A model generated the notes under the pieces. It was not told the DNA's origin and searched no databases. It saw only the letters and a list, made by a program, of their open reading frames with translations. The position numbers were made by a program, and so were the translations under genes. A stretch of 64,000 nt of DNA from Dugong dugon (lineage: Eukaryota; Chordata; Mammalia; Sirenia; Dugongidae), in contig CM057464.1 in NCBI GenBank assembly GCA_030035585.1, forward strand, positions 26,925,465-26,989,464, given 5' to 3'. Within the stretch, counting starts at the first letter, position 1; every line of letters begins with the position of its first letter. This document shows, one piece after another, positions 24,430 through 35,896 of the stretch.

Positions 24430-24632
24430 AGGTAGTGCACCTGGATTTTGACAAGGTATCTGCCAAATCTCTCGTGATGCCTTTGTAGACCGGATGGAGA
24501 GGTGCCGAAAGTAAGGGCAATTAGGTACCTTACTAACTCTTTGAACAAACACAACCCAAGGAATGCTAATTAATTAGCTGAATAATCATGGAATCTTATG
24601 TGCATATATTGGACAGTAAGAAACATGGAAAA
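24430..24632 (+). mobile_element. CR1/L3-type LINE fragment (reverse transcriptase part)
   Basis: CTGGATTTTGACAAGGTATC and TCTCGTGATGCCTTTGTAGA recall the L3/CR1 reverse transcriptase stretch around FDKVSHDIL. Its end overlaps the left copy of a 40-bp direct repeat. Tentative. Confidence 0.45.
24593..24632 (+). repeat. 40-bp direct repeat, left copy
   Basis: ATCTTATGTGCATATATTGG onward. It matches 27147-27186 at 39 of 40 bases. Confidence 0.9.
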
Positions 24633-24639
24633 CTGATGA

Positions 24640-25239
24640 GCTAAGCAATCAAGGCAAGAAATAAGAAACTCAAAGGAAGCAAATGAAGGAAGTATAATAA
24701 AAATAAGAGAAAAATTAATGAACTCAAGAGGACTGATAAAACTAAAGGCTGGTTCTTAGAAAAAGACTAACAGATGATCTCACAGGATTAAGAAAAAGAG
24801 AAGGCATTAAAATATATTAGAAATGAAAAAAAATGGGACATAGCTATTAGTATAGAAGAGATTAAAAACTCTTAAAAGAATTCTATAAACAACTAAACGA
24901 ACAAGAAGACTAAATGGACAATTTCCTAGAAAAATACAAATGACAAAAAAGTCTCAAGAACAAGTAGTTAACTATATAAATAAAATCCCTAGTAAAAAAT
25001 CTACATGTACACATGCACAGAGACAACATGTTGGGCCCAGATGGCTTCCCAGGAGAGGAACAGACAAACTGCTGTAGAGAATAAGAAAGCTGAGAAAGCT
25101 CCCCAACTAATTTTATGAAGATAGTATAACTCTGATACCCAAACTAGATTGACAGTGTAGACAAGAAAAAAAAAGTATAGGTATCTTTCACCTATGCACT
25201 TAGATGCAAAAATCCTAATAGAATATTAGCAAATGAAGT
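24640..25239 (+). mobile_element. Old L1 ORF2 fragment, 5' part of an interrupted copy
   Basis: Contains L1 ORF2-like tracts such as AAAATTAATGAACTCAAGAG, GGCCCAGATGGCTTCCCAGG and CAAAAATCCTAATAGAATAT, with multiple stops. The copy resumes at about 26325 after an RTE/AfroSINE insertion. Confidence 0.75.
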
Positions 25240-25445
25240 CTGTTGTTGGTGCTGTTGTGTGCCATCGAGTCGATTCTGACTCATAGCAACCCTGTATGAC
25301 AGAATAGAACTGCCGCAAAGGGTTTCCTAGGCTGTAATCCTAATGGGAGCAGATTGCCAGGTCTTTTCTCCTGTGGAGCTGCTAGGTGAGATCGAACCGT
25401 CGACCTTTTGGTTAGCAGCCAAGCGCTTAACCACTGTGCCACCAG
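25240..25445 (-). mobile_element. AfroSINE, full-length
   Basis: GCCATCGAGTCGATTCTGAC tail side to CTTAACCACTGTGCCACCAG head. It sits at the 3' end of an RTE fragment in the same orientation. Confidence 0.92.
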
Positions 25446-25450
25446 CCTAA

Positions 25451-25921
25451 CAGGATATTGTTGTTGTAAGGTGCCACTGAGTTGGTTCTGAATCATAGCG
25501 ACCCTACATATAACAGAATGAAATGCTGCCGGTTCCTGAGCCATCCTCACAATCATTGCTGTGTTTGAGCCCACTGTTGCAGCCACTGTCTCAAGCCATC
25601 TGATTAAGGGTCTTTCTCTTTTTCGCTGACCCTCTACTTTACCAAGCATGATGTCTTTCTCCAGGGACTGGTCCCTCCTGATAATATGTCCAAAGTACAT
25701 GAGATGAAGTCTTCAAACTTGCCATCCTTACTTCTAAGGAGCATTCTGTCTATACTTCTTCCAAGACAGATTTGTTCGTTCTTCTGGCAGTCCATGGCAT
25801 ATTCAATATTCTTCACCAACACCATCAAATGCATCAATTCTTCTTCAGTCTTCCTTTTTCATGGTCCAGCTTTCCGAGGCATATAAAGTGACTGAAAATT
25901 CCATGGCTTGGGTCAGGTACA
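25451..25921 (-). mobile_element. RTE/BovB-type LINE, 3' end segment
   Basis: Matches the 3' part of the longer RTE copy at 35897-36350: TTGTTGTAAGGTGCCACTGA tail, ACCAAGCATGATGTCTTTCT and CCATGGCTTGGGTCAGG. The minus strand retains the C-terminal peptide around SLEKDIMLGKVEGQRKRERP. Collinearity breaks at about 25922. Confidence 0.88.
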
Positions 25922-25924
25922 TCC

Positions 25925-26322
25925 CATCTGAACTTAAAGATCATCTTAAGAATAGATTTGACGCATTGAACACTAATAACTAAAGAGCAGATGACTTGTG
26001 GGATGACATCAAGGACATCACACATGAAGAAAGCAAAAGGTCATTAAAAAGACAGGAAAGAAAGAAAAAAACAAAATGGATGTCAGAAGAGACTCTGAAA
26101 CTTGCTTTTGAACATGGAGTAGCTAAAGTGAATGGAAGAAATGATGAAGTAAAGAGCCGCACAGAGGATTTCAAAGGGCAGCTAGAGAAGACAAAGTAAA
26201 GTATTATAACGAAATGTCCAAAGACCTGGAGTTACAAAAGGGAAGAACATGTTTGGCATTTCTCAAGGTGAAAGGAACCATGAAAAAATTCAAGCCTCGA
26301 GTTGGCATACTGAAGGATTCTG
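25925..26322 (+). mobile_element. RTE/BovB-type LINE, internal segment in inverted orientation
   Basis: Matches, on the opposite strand, the region 37516-37925 of the longer RTE copy: AATAGATTTGACGCATTGAA, AAACAAAATGGATGTCAGAA and GAAACTTGCTTTTGAACATG. It directly abuts the 3' segment in reverse orientation, as in a 5'-inverted insertion. Confidence 0.85.
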
Positions 26323-26324
26323 TG

Positions 26325-26500
26325 AGTAGTATATTAAAACAGAGCAAAAACATCATGATCAAGAATGTTATAACATTAGAAAAATCTGTTAATGTGAGTC
26401 ACCACAATAGCAGATTAAGAGAGAAAAAAAATATGATCAATCTCAATACTGAAAAAAAAAATAGTCACATTAATCACCATTCATTAAAAAACAAAAATTA
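26325..26500 (+). mobile_element. Old L1 ORF2 fragment, 3' part of an interrupted copy
   Basis: AGTATATTAAAACAGAGCAA, CATCATGATCAAGAATG and ATGATCAATCTCAATACTG are L1 ORF2-like and follow on from the segment ending at 25239. Confidence 0.6.
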
Positions 26501-26959
26501 GCAAACTAGGGTAGAAGTTTCTCAGCTGGACAAATAACAGCAAAAACCGCTAAATGTCTAACCAGAATCCATTCTTCCTTGTTTATTCAGTAACAAAATC
26601 CTGATTTTATCTGGAATTATCAATGTTACCCCCTGAAACACAATATTTTCTTAGTGTCCTTTGCAGTTGGGAGTAGAAATATGATTTAGTTCTAGCCAGT
26701 GATATGTGTGCTATTGACTTTTGGGCAAGTTCTGACTTTCTGATGCACATACCCTCTCCTCTCTTCCTTTTCATGTCTGAAATATGCTTACGAAAACGGA
26801 AGATTTACAGGTCTTGCCTGACGGTAAGACCAGTACTAGTCACCTGGATAATATGGCCATTAAAATACTGAATGCACTTTGTGGTTGAAAAATAAAAATG
26901 TAGTATTTTAGAAAGAGGGAGATGACATGGCCAAAAAGTACGCTGTTTTGTTTTAGGTG

Positions 26960-27420
26960 CCACACTGCAATTTATTCAGAAGAGAGTAGTAAGCATCATA
27001 AATGGATTCCAGACAATACGAAGATAATTGCAGGTGCTAAGGAAATTCAGATTGGAGAAGGAAAGATCTAGTAATGACCCTCAAATATTTGAAATTTGCT
27101 AAGTAGAGGAGATTTAAATAACATGTGCCATCCTAATGTGTGTCTCATCTTATGTGCATATATTAGACAGTAAGAAACATGGAAAATGGAGAGGAACAAG
27201 TCAAAACTATAGAGGCAGATTTGAGTAACACATAAAAACAACTTTGCGAATAATTAGAGTTTTTAGAAAATGGCTGCTCCAGAGAATGAGGTCAATATAA
27301 ATAGAATGGCCAACTGATGGCTGTGTGCGGATTTTTTTGCACTTGGTAATAGAATGGATAAGATGACTTCAAAATCCCTTCCAGCTTGGTGGTACTGTGA
27401 TTCAAACCATGTAGAAGAAA
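26960..27420 (+). mobile_element. CR1/L3-type LINE 3' region
   Basis: GAGGCAGATTTGAGTAACAC and the end GATGACTTCAAAATCCCTTC then CAGCTTGG.GGTACTGTGATT resemble the 3' end of L3/CR1 elements. It encloses the right copy of the 40-bp direct repeat. Confidence 0.55.
27147..27186 (+). repeat. 40-bp direct repeat, right copy
   Basis: ATCTTATGTGCATATATTAG onward. It differs from 24593-24632 at one base. Confidence 0.9.
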
Positions 27421-27939
27421 ATCCATGACCTAGGATTTAGTCAGTTTTAATTAGAGCTGGTTACTTTCATCACTGGGCCAAGAAATTTGGGGTCATGGCA
27501 AAAATATATGGTAAAACCAATCAACATTGACATATCATGCCAAGTAAAGCCACTGTATTATATATCATAGTAATTCAGAGTATGATCACAGGCAAATCAG
27601 TTACCTGGCCTGGGCTTCATATTCCCTCATATAATGAATAGATTATGTTTGAAATTTCTTCCATTGGGAGACGATTCTAGTTAGCGGCAGAGTCAGGACT
27701 AGAGCTGGCAGATTTCCTGAATCTCCAATCCAATGCTCTTTCCACTGCTCTATGCAGACTTTTCAATGGTTTTCCTTTAGGGAAATACACTTTTCACTTT
27801 TAGTTGTGATAGGTAAAAGTATAAAGAAGGAATAGGTGACTGGCAGTGGATGGGTATAAGCCCAAGACAGCACCCCTCCCTTTCTGCTAGGTGTATTACA
27901 CTTTCCAGGCTCCTTTGCCATTAGGTGGCCATGTGGTTA

Positions 27940-28104
27940 AAGTGACAGACTGTTAACCAAAAGGTCGGCAGTTGGAAACCACCAGTGGCTCCATGGGAGA
28001 AAGATGTGGCAGTCTGCTTCCATAAAGATGACAGTCTTGGAAACCCTATGGCGTCGGTATGAGTCCAAATCAACTCGATGGCAGTGGGTTTGGTTTGTGT
28101 TTTT
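27940..28104 (+). mobile_element. AfroSINE, 5'-truncated, with target-site duplication
   Basis: Begins near CTGTTAACCAAAAGGTCGGC and ends GTGGGTTTGGTTTGTG. The flanks GGCCATGTGGTTAA (27927) and GGCCATGTGGTCAA (28106) form the duplication. The first flank coincidentally resembles the missing SINE head. Confidence 0.85.
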
Positions 28105-28789
28105 AGGCCATGTGGTCAAGTTCTGGCTAATGGTATTTAGATGAAAGTGAAGTCCACGTGTGAACCTTAGTGCTTTATGTCAGCCCAGCTGAGTGGACAG
28201 GACTCCAGGGACCAAAGAGGCGGGTGTAGCCACAGATGAAAGCAGCCTGGGCCCCTGAAAGATCATGTTAGGGTCCTCTGACCAGAAATACTCACATTGG
28301 ATTATGATGTGAGCAAGTAATAAACTCCAAAATACCAGAGATTTAACATAATAGAGATTTATTTCTATAGCAGCTGGTGTTATTCTACTTAATATGCTAC
28401 ACTATTTTTCCTTCCCACTCTGCTGTGCCCTTTCATAGGCATGCTGGAATATTCTAGTATTTTGAAAATGGCATTTCCACTCTAATTTACTCATGTGAAG
28501 TGCTTTTCCCAAAAGCAAAGACTTTCTGGAAGTCATCTCAACTGAAGAAATACAGCATTTTTTAAAAATACGAATTTTTGTAAAGCTAGCTGACTTGGTT
28601 TTAATTAACATGGGCAAGAATCCCTAAATTAAAGAGGGTAGCTAAGAGTGGTATTAAATTACTAATTTTTTTTCCTCCTCCATTTGGGGGTGAGGGAACA
28701 AAGGCAAATGTAATATTAATAAGTACAGCTAATAAAAGTAAAAAGGAAATACTAGCTTTTAAAAACAGTATTTGGATTTAATAAAAGGT

Positions 28790-28975
28790 TGTATACTTTC
28801 ATTTATTTCTCATGACAACCCATGAAGTAGGCAATGCTGGTACTTTAGAAACAAGCTGATGTAGGCTCAGAAATATATCATGTCTTGTCCAGACACACAT
28901 TGCTTGGGAGTGGAAGAGTTGGTTGTCTGAGTCTGCATACTACTCTACCATTCTATGTGCTACCCAGCCTTAATA
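28790..28975 (-). mobile_element. MIR SINE
   Basis: CATGACAACCCATGAAGTAG, GCTCAGAAATATATCATGTC and GCATACTACTCTACCATTCT are MIR landmarks on the minus strand. Confidence 0.65.
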
Positions 28976-29299
28976 TAAATTGAAAGAATTATTAGATATA
29001 CATTAATGAAGTGAAAAAAGAAGAAAATTGTATGTTTTATCTCGTTATTAAAAATAAATCAAGGTTTTTCTTTTTACAGGGGCAGGGAGAGAATTAAAAT
29101 GCATAAATAAATGTCTAAATCCATTATTTTTAAAAAGTCTGGTAGTTTAGAATGATTGTGGTTTAACCCAAGGTTAAATTTTTGTACTTACTAGGCTATC
29201 TACTCTTCATACTTATATAGTTATTTATTTGTATATATTGTTGGCACAGAAATCAACAGTTACAGAATTAATGTTTTTGACCCAGTAGAAACTGACAAG

Positions 29300-29500
29300 G
29301 AGTGCTTGAGTGGCACAAACAGTTGAGCACTGACTACTAGCCAAAAGGTTTGTGGCTCAAACCCACCCAGAGGCACCTCGGAAGACAGGCCCGATGACCT
29401 GCTTCTGAAAGGTCACAGCCTTGAAAACCCTATGGAACAGTTCTGCTCTGCACATGTGGGGTTACCCTGAGTCGGAATCGACTATATAGCAACTAACAAC
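29300..29500 (+). mobile_element. AfroSINE, long form, with target-site duplication
   Basis: GAGTGCTTGAGTGGCACAAA to CAACTAACAAC. Flanked by AGAAACTGACAAG (29287-29299) and AGAAATTGACAAG (29501-29513). Confidence 0.92.
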
Positions 29501-29942
29501 AGAAATTGACAAGTTGGCATTTAATTTAGCCTTGGCTTTGAGAATTTGCAGTTAGAAAAGCTCATTGGGGGCATTAGAAGTCAATTCCAAGCTCTAGAAA
29601 GGCTAAGATAGATTCAGGGTGAACGGATTCCCATCAATCCTAGCAAAACAAACAAAATGAATTAAAAATTGGTAATATTAAATAATTATTAAATATTAAA
29701 TAAATACTAAATGATTACTGCTGCTAAATATTAGTAATAAAGGTAAACCGTAATCTCCTCAGTATCACCTGGAAAATGTGGATGATGGTCCTTGTGTGGC
29801 AGCTATACAGGGTTGTTAGATATGAAAGTAAGCACTGTGAAATCACAAGGCAATGTATTTTCCTATGAACCTAAGGAAAATCATGCTAATCCAGGCTTCT
29901 CAGTCCAAGCCTCTGAGAAAAACCCAGGTCTGTCTATCACAA

Positions 29943-30146
29943 AAGGAGCCCTGGTAGCAGAGTGGTTAAGTGCTCAGCTGTTAACCAAAAGGTTGGCAGT
30001 TTGAACCCATCAGCTGCACTCCTTGGCAGAAAGATGTGGCAGTGTGCTTCTGTAAAGATTACAGCCTTGAAAACTCTGTAAGTCAGTTCTACTCTGTCCT
30101 ATAGGGTCTCTTTAAGTTGTAATTGACTTGACAGAAATGGGTTTGA
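29943..30146 (+). mobile_element. AfroSINE, full-length
   Basis: AGGAGCCCTGGTAGCAGAGT to GACAGAAATGGGTTTGATG, with a TTTTATTTTA-rich tail following. Confidence 0.9.
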
Positions 30147-30849
30147 TGCTTTATTTTATTTTATTTTTTGGTATCTATCACCATGGCCAAAATCCACAAT
30201 CTGGGGAAGTTCCCTTTGTTTCAGATAAAGTACTTAGGATGGAAGGGCCTGGGGTGTGCTGACCCTGCGAGTCCTGGCTCTAATGTGGACAAATTTCAGT
30301 CTCTCTAGGATATATCTAGTGCATTTGTCCACCAGGACTCTGTCTCTGCTTCTTTCCCTTCTCTTCTTTCTTTTTTAATGTATAAAGAAAAAAGTAGACA
30401 AAAGTCTTTCTTTCCATGGGTCACTGACTTAATTGAGGGAGAACTTAAGCCATTATTTTACATACAAGTTATATTGATGATTCTCCACACGGAAAGAGCC
30501 AAAGAGGAGTTGTTTATTTAGTAACAATCTAGAATCTAGAGTCTGGGTTATTGTGTGGGAAGCTGGCTTTTCCCTACCTGAAAAGGTGGTCTTTCCCTTA
30601 TAATTAAAAGAAAAAAAAAAAAAAGCTTATTCCTCTATGAATATGCAAATTTGCTTATGTTAACTGAAAAGGAAGTCTCATAAGAAAAGAACACACTAAA
30701 TTTTTTTTCTTTTATTTTTTGAAACTGGGTCAAGCTATTCAGACTCAAATGAGGAAAACAAATCAAATACAATTAAAGCCTGATCTAATGTGAGTAAATA
30801 AATTATTGACCTTGCAGATAATTTGCTGTGACCTTCATCCATCTATGTC

Positions 30850-31180
30850 TGCAGTTATCCACCTATTCATCAAACAAGTATTGGGTACCTACTATATTGT
30901 AGGGGGCCCTGGTGGTGCAGTGGTTAAGAGCTTGGCTGCTAACAAAAAGTTCAGTAGTTCAACTCCACCAGCAGCTCCTTGGAAACCCTATGGGGCAGTT
31001 CTATTCCATCCTATAGGGTTGCTATGAGTCAGAATTGACTCTACGGCAATGGGTTTGGTTTTTGGTTTTACTAAGTTCTAAAGCCATATTAAGTGCTGAG
31101 GATAAACCATGTATAGTAAATCACATGCTCTGCCTCCATGGACCTTACTGACAAGGAGAGAAGAGTGGTGAGAAAACACT
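30850..31180 (+). mobile_element. Old L2-like repeat split by an AfroSINE
   Basis: CAAACAAGTATTGGGTACCT before the insertion and AGTGCTGAGGATAAACCATG after it form one continuous motif of a common mammalian repeat. The family call is tentative. Confidence 0.5.
30902..31068 (+). mobile_element. AfroSINE, short form
   Basis: GGGGCCCTGGTGGTGCAGTG to GGGTTTGGTTTTTGG, inserted within an older repeat. Confidence 0.92.
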
Positions 31181-31202
31181 ATGTGACAAGAGCACAACAG
31201 GG

Positions 31203-31640
31203 TGTTATGGGTTAAATTGTGTCCCCTCAAAAGATACAATGAAGCCTTAACTCCTGCTACCTGTGAACATAACCTTGTTTGGAAACACAGTCTTTGCAGA
31301 TGTAATTAGTTAATATGAGGTCACACTGAAGTAGGGAAGGTCCTAATCCAATATGACTGGACTATGTCCTTATAAAAAGAGAAGAAGAGACACAGAGACA
31401 GACACACAGGCACAGAGGAAGAAGGCAATGTAATTATAGAGGCAGAGATTGGAATGATGCACCTACATGACAAGGAACACCAAGGACTGCCAGGAACCAC
31501 TAGCAGCTAGCAAGAGACAAGGAAAGATCCTCCCCTAGAGCCTTCAGTGAAAGCATGGCCCTGCCAACACCTTGATTTTGGACTTTGGTCTCCAGAACTG
31601 TGAGACAATAAATTTCTGTTGTTTTAAGTCTTCAGGACTT
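31203..31640 (+). mobile_element. Solitary MLT1-type MaLR LTR
   Basis: Starts TGTTATGGGTTAAATTGTGT, includes GCAGATGTAATTAGTTAATA, TCCTAATCCAATATGACTGG and CACCTTGATTTTGGACTTTG, and ends with the polyadenylation region GACAATAAATTTCTGTTG. This is the canonical MLT1 layout. No adjoining internal region was seen. Confidence 0.85.
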
Positions 31641-32479
31641 AGACGTATATATAGCTACTACTTATTTTTATATCTCTGGGGTTCACTGAGAATCTACTTT
31701 CCCACTGACAGCACATGCTGCTGGCAGGCAGGGCCCTATATAATAGTTTGAAATGGAAAAAACAGGTGTCTGCTGCAAATTACTGTTTTGACAGGGTATT
31801 GTATGAGGTGGTGCTGAATCACTGAATTTTTGGTAGGAAAAACAAGAATTTTGAAAACTTTTATTTGGTATACATATATACCTCTGGACTCTAGGGGTAG
31901 AATTTGTGTTCACAAGAGGTACACATATGTACCTCTGGACTCTAGGTACGATTTGTGGAATGAGGCATAAAACAAAAACTATACTACCTACCAAAAATTC
32001 AAACACACTCAATGATTCAGCATGCCTTCCATTACTGAAAACACATAGTAGTATTAACAAAAAATTAAAAGGAAAAAATAATTGAGTCACAAAAGGGTTA
32101 AGTCACCCAGGTTGTACCCAGTTTGTTAATGTAGCCCTAATGCTCAGGGTAAGCATCGGGCACTGGAGGAGCCAGGCTTCCCACAGACGGCTACTCAGGC
32201 TGAGCCCTGGGCACCACTAGCCCGTGGGAACAGCACTCCCGGAAGTTGTGCAGCAACAGCCCTGGGAGAACACAAAGGTTGAGACAGAGAAGGCTCCCTG
32301 GAGGAAGCTGTCCTTAGCGAGATGTCAAAATGAGCCCAGGAAGCGTGGGGGTGAGGGGCAGCAATGAGAGAAAGGCTGCAGCACTGGAGGACTGGAACAC
32401 AGGATGGGAGTAAGGGAAGGCATGAGATGGGGCCAGGGTAGAAGACAGAGAGCAGGCAGGGATCAGGGTGGGGAGCTGG

Positions 32480-32960
32480 TGTTTGGATCATACCCAGGTT
32501 TCTAACTTGTCAATGAGTGATGCTCCAATGGGGAAAGGGAATATAAGAGGAAGGAAAGGTCTGGAGGGAAAAATAGGCTTTCCATTTTGAATTTGTTTAG
32601 CCTGAGATGCTCTGGGACATTCAAAAGGAAATGTCCAAGAGGCATGTGGATTCCTGAGTCTGGAGCTCAGAAGAGAGAGCTGGGCTGGAGATTAGAACAG
32701 GAGCCAACAATGTAGAGACTGAAACCACGGTTTAAATGAGATTACCCAGACAGCAAATAAAACACTTAGAGGCCAAGCAGAGGATGACTGAAAAGCTGTC
32801 ACTAGAGACATAGGTAAAAAAGAGTAATGTAATGACTCAGAGGCCAAGGAGAAATGGCCTTTAGGAAGGTTGGAGTTACTGATGTCAAGTAACTGTTCAG
32901 ACATCAAGTAAGATGAAGCATGAAACGCATCCACTGGATTAGGACAAGGTGACATTGGGA
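32480..32960 (+). repeat. Old interspersed repeat, family not assigned
   Basis: TGAGATGCTCTGGGACATTC and GAGCTCAGAAGAGAGAGCTG then GGCTGGAGATTAGAA are phrases common to an old mammalian repeat that I cannot name with confidence. Confidence 0.4.
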
Positions 32961-33009
32961 GGGTAGTTTCGTGAGTGTGTAGGTATAGAATAATAAGGCA
33001 TTGGAGCAA

Positions 33010-33128
33010 TGATTTTTTGGAAGTAGATTGCCAGGCTTTCTTCAGAGGTTCCTCTGGGTGGACTCAAACCTCCAACCTTTCCGTTGATGGTTGAGCATGT
33101 TAACCATTTGCACAAATCAGCCACTCCC
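33010..33128 (-). mobile_element. AfroSINE, tail-truncated
   Basis: TTTTTTGGAAGTAGATTGCC through CTCTGGGTGGACTCAAACCT to TTAACCATTTGCACAAATCA. The tail half is missing. It ends 110 bp from exon 33238-33434. Confidence 0.88.
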
Positions 33129-33147
33129 ATTAAACCAAAAGCTTTCA

Positions 33148-33789
<642 letters not shown>

Positions 33790-33794
33790 AATAT

Positions 33795-33876
33795 TTGTTG
33801 TTAGTTGCTGTCGAGTCGATTCCAATTCATGGTGACCCCACATGTGCAGAATAGAACTGCTCCATAGTGTTTTCAA
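33795..33876 (-). mobile_element. AfroSINE, 5'-truncated
   Basis: TTGTTGTTAGTTGCTGTCGA through GATTCCAATTCATGGTGACC to ATAGTGTTTTCAA. Only the tail third is present. Its 3' tail was the landing site of the preceding copy. Confidence 0.88.
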
Positions 33877-33962
33877 ATGTCACTGAAGTGGTCCAAGGTT
33901 CTTGCTGAAGGGTGTTTCATAACTACAAGGAAATGACTGGCATTAGCAAAAAACTCACTTAC

Positions 33963-34029
33963 CAAAGGCTCTGGAAACAGGCCGCAGCATTCGGCTATGG
34001 ATACTCTTCCTTTTGGATTTAGGAGTCAT
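33963..34029 (-). CDS. CARMIL1: CARMIL1 small basic exon (MTPKSKRKSIHSRMLRPVSR)
   Basis: A 67-bp exon, too short for ordinary ORF calling, found by its splice signals and peptide. The acceptor is TTTATTTTATTGCTAG (AG at 34030-34031) and the donor GTAAGT is at 33957-33962. It encodes MTPKSKRKSIHSRMLRPVSR then AF, plus one base of the next codon (phase 1). The segment is strongly basic (7 Lys/Arg in 22 residues) and lies immediately N-terminal to the CPI motif region. A role in contacting acidic lipids or partners is plausible but is inference. It is separated from the CPI exon by only 528 bp. Confidence 0.93.
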
Positions 34030-35896
34030 CTAGCAATAAAATAAAGACAGCACTTAGAGAGTTAATCACAGAAAGCTTGCCTTTCAAATCTCAGAGCATT
34101 CCAGTAGATAGTTTAAACTTAGTGCTTATTTCATTTCTTTAAAGGATGGTTTGGTAATATCTGATAGTCTGACTGAGAAGACTAGAAAAATACATTTCTA
34201 AATGTTTACAATTTTCTCATATGATACATCTGTCTTCTCTATTTTTCCCCAGCCTTAATCAGTTAAATTTGATTTACATAGCTGGAAGGAATGATGAATG
34301 TTGCAGAACTTAACTGCAAGCTGTATATGAGGATGCTAAAATAAAGAATACAACCGAAAGATTGTAAAAAATCAGTCACTGATTATGAAACGCACTTATT
34401 CATTGTGAGTAAAATGGAACTTGTAGTGTGTTGCATTCAAGCAGTTAACGCTTTTGTTTCACATTTCTGCCACCAAGATTTTTAATCTTTACATTATAGG
34501 CAAAGACTAATTGGGAAAAGCTGCCATGATTCAAGTCTCCATCTGCTGTCACTTCTCAGTAAGATGTGTTTGATCCTGTCAGTTCTTTAAAAATGAGACC
34601 AAAATCCAAACCAAAGCCAACATTTCCTAAGGATACTTTCCTAGCTTTGGGGTCGACTGTTGGTTATAAAGAGGAAACACTAAAAAAAGCATTGTCCTCT
34701 CCCTGAATAGGATCACACAAATGTTAAAGGTGGAGAGAAGCCTTGTCATCACCTACACAAACTCAAAGGAAGAAATGGGGCTGTCAGTAGGAAGAGTGCC
34801 AGGGACAGTTACAGAGGTTAGCCCAGCATTCTTCCCACCATATCACTCACTATCAATATACAGAGAGATTTTAGGTATGTTTCAACTTGTTTAATAGATA
34901 CTGGAAATCGGTATTTATGTAGGCTAAGAGATAACATAACTAAAAGAACTTAGTTTGTAGATTTTCATTTCATTTAATAGGGTTCTCAAAAAATCCACGT
35001 GGTTGAAAACGTTCTTTGGTTCAAAGAATGAACTGGTTCACACTGACCTTTAAAGCAAACAACATTACCATTTTGACAATTATGCCAATTTTAATAATAA
35101 TATTCTTTTGCTATTACTTATTGTTGGGAGAAAAGGGAGAGAAAAATAATGAGCAATTGTATTTAAATCCAGACTGATCTTCCTGAAATATACAATGCAA
35201 GTTGCTGATTTGATTCTTTTAAGATTTTGTTAAAGGCAGACAAACTGAGGAATATCTATTTATAAAGCAATAAGCTTAGCAGACTCTATATTAACATAGT
35301 CAGTTGATGTCCTTGATATAAAGAGTCAGTTCAATGCAAATGGCAAGGAATCCAGTTTTAATGCAGTTCTGCCCAACATTGGCTTTGCGGTAACCTGGAG
35401 AAGTTAGTGGCCTGACTGGTCTACTCATAAGTGAAACCTTTGAAAATAATTAATTCTCAGGAGATATAAACTACCAAAATATATGCTGTGTTTAGTCTTG
35501 AAAAGCTCTTCAGTATTCTATCCACCTTATGCATAACTATGGTAGATAAAAGGATCAAGAAGTAGCTTGAGATATAATTTCCAACTAACTTCAGTTAAAC
35601 AGTTGCAAATATATATCAACGAAGTTTAAAAAATGAATGGAATGAAGATGTCCTCCAAATTTTTTTCCTGTGACTCTTGATTACATTTTATGGAAAGGGG
35701 TTAGTGGGCAAAGGTAATCTGGCTCCCTATCATTAAAGCCTTTATAACAGATACCAAACACATGTAAGACACATGAAAATCATGACATTTCAAATATATT
35801 ACACTCATTTTTTAAATATATGAAAAAAATTCATATCCCATATATAGAAAGAGTCCCATTTACAGATGAGTGTTAGTTTGAGTTATTTACAAACTT

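Noticed and set aside
31683..32090. A 135-codon minus-strand open frame
   Set aside because: No family resemblance and no splice or promoter context. It contains an internal near-duplication (VPRVQRYIC and TPRVQRYIC) from a short DNA repeat rather than a protein motif.
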